A stretch of 64,000 bases of DNA from contig OZ038463.1 in assembly GCA_964036295.1 (NCBI GenBank), positions 22,369,069 to 22,433,068 of the forward strand, read 5' to 3'. The position numbers were made by a program, and so were the translations under genes. This DNA is from Plumapathes pennacea (lineage: Eukaryota > Cnidaria > Anthozoa > Antipatharia > Myriopathidae). Below the pieces are notes generated by a model. The model had not been told where the DNA came from. It saw only the letters and a list, made by a program, of their open reading frames with translations, and searched no databases. How positions within the stretch are numbered: the first letter of the stretch is position 1; every line of letters starts with the position of its first letter. Shown here piece by piece: positions 57,385 to 64,000 of the stretch.

Positions 57385-58859
57385 TCACTGCTTCTTGCTG
57401 ATGCTGACGGTAATACTTGTTCCTGGAGGGGTGTAAGTGATATGAGCAACGACAACTTGGTTTTTCTCTGGAGAGGACCACTTCACAAGTGAAACGGGAG
57501 CGTCAAGTCGCACTTCATATCCACCGGGGTAGTGCATATCCTCGTTCAAATAAATCACCGTCTGGTTAGATATGCAACTTTGGGAGGTTTCATACACCAA
57601 GGCGAACTCTTTACTGGAGGGGTCATAGCTGAATCTCATCGTGCGCCCTGCGACCGCCTGGGGATAAGTGCGACTTGTATTCTGGACGTACGTTGCATCC
57701 AAACCTTGCTCGTTCCAGAGATAGCAGCATTTGTATTGCTTACTCAGGCGTTTTTTTGGATGGTAGGGTTTGTAATCCCAACCGATCCAAGAAACGAGGT
57801 GTCGGTCGGCTGCTGCCATCGTTTTCTCCATGTATTCTATTTCGTCTCCGGTCGTGAGGAACTCTGTGAGCATCCCACCGCACTTCAGGCGCTCCAGGTC
57901 TAATCGTCTCGCTTCGAAGTTTATACCTCGTGATAAGGACGGCAGTTTGTAGTAATGATAACTCAATACACTTCTGTTCCTGTACGAGTCTCCGCCTGGT
58001 ACTGACTCGAACCCACGCCAAAATCATCCCAAGTAACGGGCTCGAAGAATATGCAATGCCTTGAATCCTTCTCTCTGATAGCCTTGCTAACTACCTCGTA
58101 CGCGGGGCTTAAGTTCATCCTATCAGCCACTTTTGGCACCATCAGAAGTGGATCTGCATAAATATCTCCCGCCCAAGGTTCGTTGATCAGTTCATACCCG
58201 ATCACACTGTCGGCGTCCTTAAAGGCTTCGGCAGCTTTTGCCCAGAATGCAGCCCAGCTATCTAAAAGACCATCCGTATTGTTGTAAAGAATCTGAAAAG
58301 TGACACTAGCGGCTTCGGAAAAGTAATACGTGCTCCAGCTAAATTTAGCGCAGTCCTCGTCACTCGGAAGCCCGGTCTTGGGGTCTAACTTAAACGGCTC
58401 GTGCAAAGGTTCGGGAAAGTTTTTCGGATTTGCAGCCCAAGACGGGAATCCCTCCACGCAAAACTTGCGCAACATCACGTCCTGGTGCATGTCCAGTAGA
58501 ATGTAAATGCCATATTCTGCCGAGATGTTGACAATCTTCTGCATGACTTGCAAGTAGGTGTTGTTGTAGGTTCCCCTTGTCGGTTCTAAGCCTGGCCACA
58601 TGAACCCAAGCCGTAGCACGTTTAGCCCGAGTGACTTCAACAGTTTCATGTCTTCAATAGAAAACGTGCCCACGTCAAAGTCCTCTGTCTTCAGGTGCCA
58701 AGGGAATTCCTTCACCACCACATTCGTTCCATGGAAAAACATCTCGCGACCCATTACGTCCACAAACCTCTGGTTTTCAGGATTTACGGAGATTGGCAAC
58801 AATGTTCCATTACATCCCGTGGCAAGCGAGAAGCACAGGAGGACTGCTAGAAACAACAT
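57385..58859 (-). pseudogene. Endoglycoceramidase-like GH5 glycosidase, intronless, one frameshift
   Basis: The protein starts with a signal peptide (MLFLAVLLCFSLATG). It follows the endoglycoceramidase pattern: FHGTNVVVKEFPWH, LGLNVLRLGFMWPGLEPTRG, LLDMHQDVMLRKFC and YELINEPWAGD, where Glu-227 is the acid/base. After the break come SYHYYK and CGGMLTEF, whose Glu is the nucleophile, and a beta-rich C-terminal domain ending near ISKKQ. Family enzymes cut the bond between the oligosaccharide and ceramide of glycosphingolipids, outside the cell or in lysosomes. Near 58012-58014 one G appears missing from a short G run, shifting the frame after WDDFGV. Downstream sequence is otherwise intact, so a base-call error is as likely as a true pseudogene. 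Without the shift it would be about 490 residues, normal for the family. Confidence 0.85.
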
Positions 58860-60179
58860 GGCTACGACAGGATGGTGAAACGACCAGCGTCACGCCAAAA
58901 TCACAAGATCAGCATGGTAAAACATTAACTCGGTAACACCACAGGCACCCAACTCGGTTGGATGTCAGAATAGCAATTTGTAAAAACATAATTCTACTTC
59001 GCTCAACTTGCTCTTTGACGTATTCTTTTATTCATTGCGTCAGTTCCGGGTGGATTTGAGCGATTTTTCATCTGACAACCCCAACTGATGCCTCTGGTCA
59101 CAACCTTCGAGGACATTTCAGAGGCCGCAAAACAATCCCCCGACCCCCACCCTGACCGTTTGCAGGCTGGCCGCCAATCGATGTGATTTGAAATCAGCAC
59201 AGTGAAGGTTGAGTGAGACTGTACACACAGCTGTTAGAACCACGAAAAAGTCGAGAAATGAATCTCCACATAGCAAACCGGTTCAGAGAAGATGAACAAA
59301 TTGCAACACAGGATTCCAATTGATTCTTAACAAGACAGGACCGTGGCCAGTGCGCTTGTGACGTCATTAGTATAATGAATAGAGACACGCGGGGTCCCGG
59401 GAGAGGAACTTTTGTTGTGCGTTTACATGCAAAAGATATTATAGCCGAGTCAGTTTTTGCACATGACGGATCCAAGAGCTCCCTTTATTTTTCTTACCCT
59501 CTTTTCTTCTAATTTTGGTCAAACAGATATTCACGAAAAAGTGTATTATAATAATTGAGAGAAAACAATTATCGAAGGCCCGTAGGAATATTCTTCGTTT
59601 GCAACAACCCAGTTTTCATAGCTCCCGACTCATGCCGGGTATGATGTTTCATACGGAATAATATTTTCAATGAGTGATTTGCTTTTGCCTTGAGTGATCG
59701 TTTTTGCCAGGAGCATTTTGAACTTGCTTTCCGATGCACGTGACAGTACTTGTGTGACGCTTGCTATACAACCTGGCAACCTTGTTGAGTGAATTTTCAA
59801 GCTGACATGTTTTGTGGAGGAACTGTGTTTTCATTTTGTAATGGGATTGACTGGGGAATACCCGACATCTTAAGTAGCTGTAAGACAGCGTAATAGCCTT
59901 ATCTCATCTTCCCAGCGTGTGCATCATGTTCAAGTAGCTGTAATTGAAAGCTTTTAGACTTATCTCTGTAGCACATTAAAACATGACACTTCCCATGATG
60001 AAATTACTTCGTATGAAAAAGCCATCTCAGACGTTACGCATCCTACATGTACAAGTCTGATCACTAATATGTTCAAGATTGCTATGCATTAAGCTTTAAC
60101 GCAAAATTCTGGGTCGATACGAAATTAATCTCTATCGGAAGCTGCAGACGTTTGAATACCATAACAACAAAGGCGTGCA
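58860..60179. other. No gene recognised
   Basis: Upstream flank of the glycosidase and AT-rich DNA with minor ORFs only. It may contain the glycosidase promoter, but no clear TATA box was chosen. Confidence 0.35.
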
Positions 60180-61285
60180 TCACGGGCTTGTGGAGCGAAC
60201 ATTACGGCTCGGATAGTCGGATATCAACCTTGAGCTTTTGAAGACTTCGAGGTATTCAGTGACAAATATTCTCGATGTAATTGCCTGCCGGTCTTTCCTG
60301 CTTTTGTTAAAGCGGCGTGAGGGAAAGCTAAGTAGCTGATGATTCGGGATTCCCCGTTCTATGATATTATGCTCGTGACATTTCATTGACAGATCTTGTA
60401 TCTTAATCTCGCGTGATATTTGCCTCAAACCTATTAGTAATTCAGTATCCTCAGACAATAAACAAAGAACCTTTACTGCACGCAAAACGAAGTTAAACGC
60501 CGACTGTTCGTATACGCCGCGCGTTACACAAAGCCGCAGAGTTTCCAACAAAGGGAGACGCTCTGCCCGCAGGGAAAAGTTCAAGTTCTATCAAGTTTCG
60601 ACACGTCTTCTACTACTTATTCGACGTTCTTTCACACAAATATTGCTCAGAACACAGATACATTGGTTGAAGCGGTATCTATAATCGAGCATTTGCAAAA
60701 CACAACCCTTCGTACTTTACGGGGGTCCCGCTGGTAACACATCAAGCATTTGTGTACGGCTATTTTCAAGTCTTCCGATGCTTAAAAACAATGCAAGCCA
60801 ATCGCTCTTAAAGTATGGCTTCCATGCATCCAGAAAGCCAACCGATGATTGTTTTGTTTGGATCAACAACTGAAGGACCGGAATTTTTTTCTATATCCCT
60901 TGACAGAGAAAACGCATTGTACTTGGTTCTGTGATTCTGATCTCTGAATACGTCTGATCTTGCAATGTCTGTTTTTTAACACATTTCAAAATACAAACGT
61001 ATCTTAGCACCTCGGTTACTTTTGGCAATCTTCTTTTTGGGCTTCTAGTTTTCTCGCAGCAATGGTTTATTAATCCTAATTTTCTCTTTCCATTTCCATC
61101 TGTGGCTTTTTATTGTTTCCATGTTGTTTACATGCACGTTCACGGAACGCATTAGCATTGTAAAGTACGTAAGCTTGGGTATAATCATGGACTTTTGACG
61201 ACTTTGGGACATTCTTTGAAATGTATTCTCGTATTAGTCGCCTGCTTTTTCTACTCTTGTTCAAAATGCGTGAAAAGTTATTCAA
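60180..61285 (-). pseudogene. Related ORF fragments with an NKSRK motif
   Basis: Two minus-strand ORFs, 60180-60584 and 61076-61285, share a similar segment both as DNA (60235-60330 against 61190-61285) and as protein (FNKSRKDRQAIT against LNKSRKSRRLIR, and SDYPSRNV against REYISKNV). They look like diverged copies of the same exon. No family is recognised. They may be 3' exons of the gene family represented at 61385-62025. Confidence 0.3.
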
Positions 61286-61384
61286 GGGTACGGGCTCAAC
61301 TTCGTCTTAGAGGACTTCGGTTTTCTTTCACATAAACATTTGTGGGAATACAATAAAACTGAGCGAAGCGAGATCTACCAACGG

Positions 61385-62022
61385 TCACTTTTTCCTCAGC
61401 CATTTCCCAATTTTCAAATAATAACGCCATCTGTCCACTGATTGTTTGACCTTCATGGCACCGAGCCAAAATGTCGCAACAACAACATAAATGCACAGCA
61501 GAGTGAAATTTTGATCCCAAACAAAAGTCAGATTTTCTGACGCTTTACTTTTATCATCAAGAATACTACAAAGTAAAAGAATACAAAGTACCTTCAAGTT
61601 CACCCTCATACAAAACAGTTCCATATAATCCGCTATCAAGCGCTTGTCAAGAATCGCCGTCTTTACACAGGTTCTTGTCTTTGTATCTCGAGCGCCTTCG
61701 TTCAGCTTGTTCTTCAAGTTCTCAAGGTTCTGGATATCAGATTCTTCGTACATTTCTGTACAGTTGTGCATAGTTATGCAGTTCATTGATAAGTTCATTG
61801 CATTTGCTTTCATGGCTTTCAATATGGCTTTTGAGGCTGAACGGACCGACCCAAGCCAAAACCGCTCAATGAAATTTAGTGTGGGTCTACCGCAGTCGGC
61901 GTATGCGTTTGTAAGTAAGATGAGCGGTCCATAAAATAATCCACAGAGCCAACTAAGGCAAGCAACTCGCTGTCTTCAAAATGGCAAAACTGCTCACCCG
62001 CCAAGTCACTTGATCACAAGGT
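61385..62022 (-). CDS. Unrecognised membrane-protein exon
   Basis: One minus-strand frame is open from about 62022 to 61385. Before the first convenient ATG it already looks coding: SSFAILKTASCLSWLCGLFY, GPLILLTNAYADCGRPTLNF and IERFWLGSVRSASKAILKAM, then NLENLKNKLNEGARDTKTRT and LDKRLIADYMELF, and a hydrophobic end. I infer one membrane segment near the start and soluble helices after it. Its start is unclear, with an exon acceptor probably near 62020. The flank at 62025-62095 is shared with 45490-45565. Confidence 0.4.
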
Positions 62023-62212
62023 CATCACAAATCACATGATAATATGAACCAATCACCGCATGCAGATTTGTAAGCCAGAAAAATTAAAAAAAAATTAAAT
62101 AATCGCTCCATTTTAAAGCTTGTGTCGTCACAAGCAATAACAATTTCCAATTTCCAATTCAGTTCAAGTGTGAAAGACAGGTAAAATCAACTACAGTGAG
62201 TAATATACCCTT

Positions 62213-62527
62213 TTAATGTTGCTCCTCGCAGCTTCTACCTAACCCCTTGTATTTAAGCAACGAAACGGTACACGCATATGTGGCACATAATTGGGGGAAT
62301 GAGCCCAACAGATAGCGGCGAAGCCCGGCGTGACGACTCCCATTTGTGCAAAACTTAGCAGCAATAACAACATGACCTTTTAAAGCCTCACTCATCTCCC
62401 CAGCACTCCGCGTGCTGGATTGGACAAGGGTATTGGCAGGTCGAACGCAAAGACATAGCTGTGACATTAGCAGCATGCTAACCAGCCAAATACGCTTGGG
62501 AAAGTCGCCAGACAGACTAAACCGCCA
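62213..62527 (-). repeat. 315-bp direct repeat, distal copy
   Basis: It is the same length as 62986-63300 and differs from it at about four positions (for example acgcatatgtg against acgcatttgtg). Both begin ttaatgttgctcctcgcagc and end gacagactaaaccgcca. Confidence 0.92.
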
Positions 62528-62985
62528 ACTGAAGGGGAATCCCCATTTTATTAGAATGATAACAACTCTAATTACAATCCACTAAATCCAACAACAACCC
62601 AATGACTTGGGAGGGTGGGAGGGAAAAAGTTTGTACTGCAATAATCTATTCAGCAGCAAGGCTTGCACAATATGAACTATAACATGATTACTGGCTTTTA
62701 TATTTAGACAGGTGCTCAATGGGTAGCTTGAACTAGCCAATGCTTGTGGCTGTACTAAAGTAGACCTAGACAACACGTGCACGATTGAAGCGACATGAAT
62801 GCTTCACACAGATTGCTATCTAAGCTACTGACCAATGTAAGGCACGAAAGCCAGACAAGAATAGGATAAAGGAATAGCGATAAGGAACGACCTTTGGACA
62901 CGCACGCAAACTTGACCCGTGTCATGCTGGCTCAGGTTCCATTAACTACATTTTACTGTGCCCGTGGGGGAAAGTAAAATTGGCA

Positions 62986-63300
62986 TTAATGTTGCTCCTC
63001 GCAGCTTCTACCTAACCCCTTGTATTTAAGCAACGAAACGGTACACGCATTTGTGGCACATAATTGGGGGAATGAGCCCAACAGATAGCGGCGAAGCCCG
63101 GCGTGACAACTCCCATTTGTGCAAAACTTAGCAGCAATAACAACATGACCTTTTAAAGCCTCACTCATCTCCCCAGCACTCCGCGTGCTGGATCGGACAA
63201 GGGTATTGGCAGGTCAAACGCAAAGACATAGCTGTGACATTAGCAGCATGCTAACCAGCCAAATACGCTTGGGAAAGTCGCCAGACAGACTAAACCGCCA
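62986..63300 (-). repeat. 315-bp direct repeat, proximal copy
   Basis: This is the partner of 62213-62527 at about 98.7% identity. It lies 47 bp downstream of the recombinase stop. Minus-strand ORFs within both copies (MSEALKGHVVIAAKFC...) are shared by duplication and are probably not genes. Confidence 0.92.
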
Positions 63301-63347
63301 CAGATGCAGACATGCATCCCCCCAAGCGAAACAAAAATATATCAATC

Positions 63348-63925
63348 CTAAGAGGCGGGAAGTGCCGCTGAACCTACACAAGCCATTTGCGGTGCAACTG
63401 AAAGAAGGACATTCTGTGGTGTTCTTATATATACCTGATAGCAGTCAGAAGACCACCGTCCTAAAACCTTAATCAACCAATCCGGTAAACCCGCAGCAGC
63501 GGCTGCGCACGCCGCGCCAATCCTAAAACTATGCCCCTTGAGGCTCTTATATGGCAGACCTGTTGCTCGCGCGGCATCTCTAAGGAGATTGGCGACGGAA
63601 GACCGAGTAAGAAATTTACCAGAACGAAAGAATAAGAGCGGACCAGTAGGTCGTGTTGCGCCAATGTAAGTACGCATGGCCTGCACAGCGCACAATTCGC
63701 GTGACGAGCTTGCTAATGTTAGGACGGAACCCTGACGGAAAGTATCCGTTTTGGAAGCCTTAATTACCACTCTCATGTAGCTCGGGTGATCAAAACTGGG
63801 GTGAAAGCCGATGTCATCCCGAGCGAGATGAAACTGAGGACTAAAGTGACGAACCGAGGGACAAGTGAACTCACTGCAGCGCAAAAAACCGAAGTAAGCT
63901 AAGGTGAAAGCTGCCCAATATCATT
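63348..63925 (-). CDS. Tyrosine recombinase, catalytic domain, 5' truncated
   Basis: From about 63925 the frame reads AAFTLAYFGFLRCSEFTCPS, which holds the first catalytic Arg, then IKASKTDTFRQGSVLTL, then GHSFRIGAACAAAAAGLPDW (HxxR), IKVLGRWSS and the tyrosine in CYQVYIRTP. All four R-H-R-Y residues are present. A stop or frameshift at about 63925 precedes it, so the N-terminal part is missing or shifted. Such enzymes integrate circular cDNA of DIRS/Ngaro-like elements, and related ones serve Crypton DNA transposons. The neighbouring direct repeats favour DIRS/Ngaro. Confidence 0.8.
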
Positions 63926-64000
63926 AGAAAGTCGTGTTCGGATAGCCAGCTGCGCAGCAGGGGCTTTATGGCCAACAAAAGCTGAGGCGAATGCACGTGT

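Larger units (their letters stand above)
62213..63925 (-). mobile_element. DIRS/Ngaro-like tyrosine-recombinase retrotransposon, 3' part
   Basis: A tyrosine recombinase ORF (63348-63925) is followed on the same strand by two 315-bp direct repeats with a 458-bp spacer. This arrangement fits split direct repeats at the 3' end of Ngaro-type elements. The RT/RNase H part is beyond the window or deleted. Confidence 0.65.

Noticed and set aside
62213..63168. Paired ORFs starting MSEALKGHVVIAAKFC in the two 315-bp repeats
   Set aside because: They are identical because the DNA repeat is duplicated; there is no sign of selection on the protein, and the repeats are element ends.

Overview
The window looks like nuclear DNA of a cnidarian, most likely an anthozoan such as a stony coral. 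This is an inference. The genes have introns with consensus GT/AG splice sites, the DNA is AT-rich, and it carries many decayed animal-type mobile elements (Ty3/Gypsy, BEL/Pao, Penelope-like, tyrosine-recombinase DIRS/Ngaro-like and MITEs). The main proteins are cell-surface types expanded in cnidarians: an adhesion GPCR, cadherin arrays, C1q-like domains and an endoglycoceramidase. No prokaryotic gene organisation, CRISPR array or convincing tRNA/rRNA was seen.

Layout. Bases 1-6.1 kb hold a broken Ty3/Gypsy element on the minus strand, itself hit by a MITE inside the protease region and sitting next to an Arg/Glu/Gln-rich ORF remnant. Bases 6.1-9.4 kb hold unrecognised ORF fragments and a tandem array rich in GCGTAAA/TTTACGC. 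Bases 9.4-36.4 kb hold the centrepiece, twenty minus-strand exons whose splice phases chain together. Read 5'->3' on the minus strand they encode about eight C1q/TNF-like jelly-roll domains, one Ig domain, about 27-28 cadherin repeats (26 of them in one 7.76-kb exon), a C-type lectin domain, a hormone-receptor motif, a GAIN domain with GPS, seven transmembrane helices and a short basic tail. I read this as a single giant adhesion GPCR of about 4,770 residues in the window; its signal peptide and 5' exons were not found. The one weak link is the join between the cadherin exon and the lectin exon across a 3.4-kb repeat-filled intron; a two-gene reading stays possible.

Bases 36.4-57.4 kb are gene-poor: a second Arg/Glu-rich fragment, a decayed anthozoan-type ORF family member (about 39.2-40.2 kb), a duplicated ORF family (44.5-45.4 kb), and a frameshifted BEL/Pao fossil (47.5-49.0 kb). 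Bases 57.4-58.9 kb hold an intronless endoglycoceramidase-like glycosidase with signal peptide and both catalytic glutamates, broken by one frameshift in a short G run. Bases 59-62 kb hold fragments of an unrecognised membrane-protein family. Bases 62.2-63.9 kb are the 3' end of a tyrosine-recombinase retrotransposon with a pair of 315-bp direct repeats that differ at only about four positions.

The genes do not form a pathway. The unifying theme is one very large, heavily N-glycosylated surface receptor whose ectodomain grew by recent tandem duplication, set in transposon-rich DNA. Exon borders were placed by eye from splice consensus, frame and phase, and no database search was possible.
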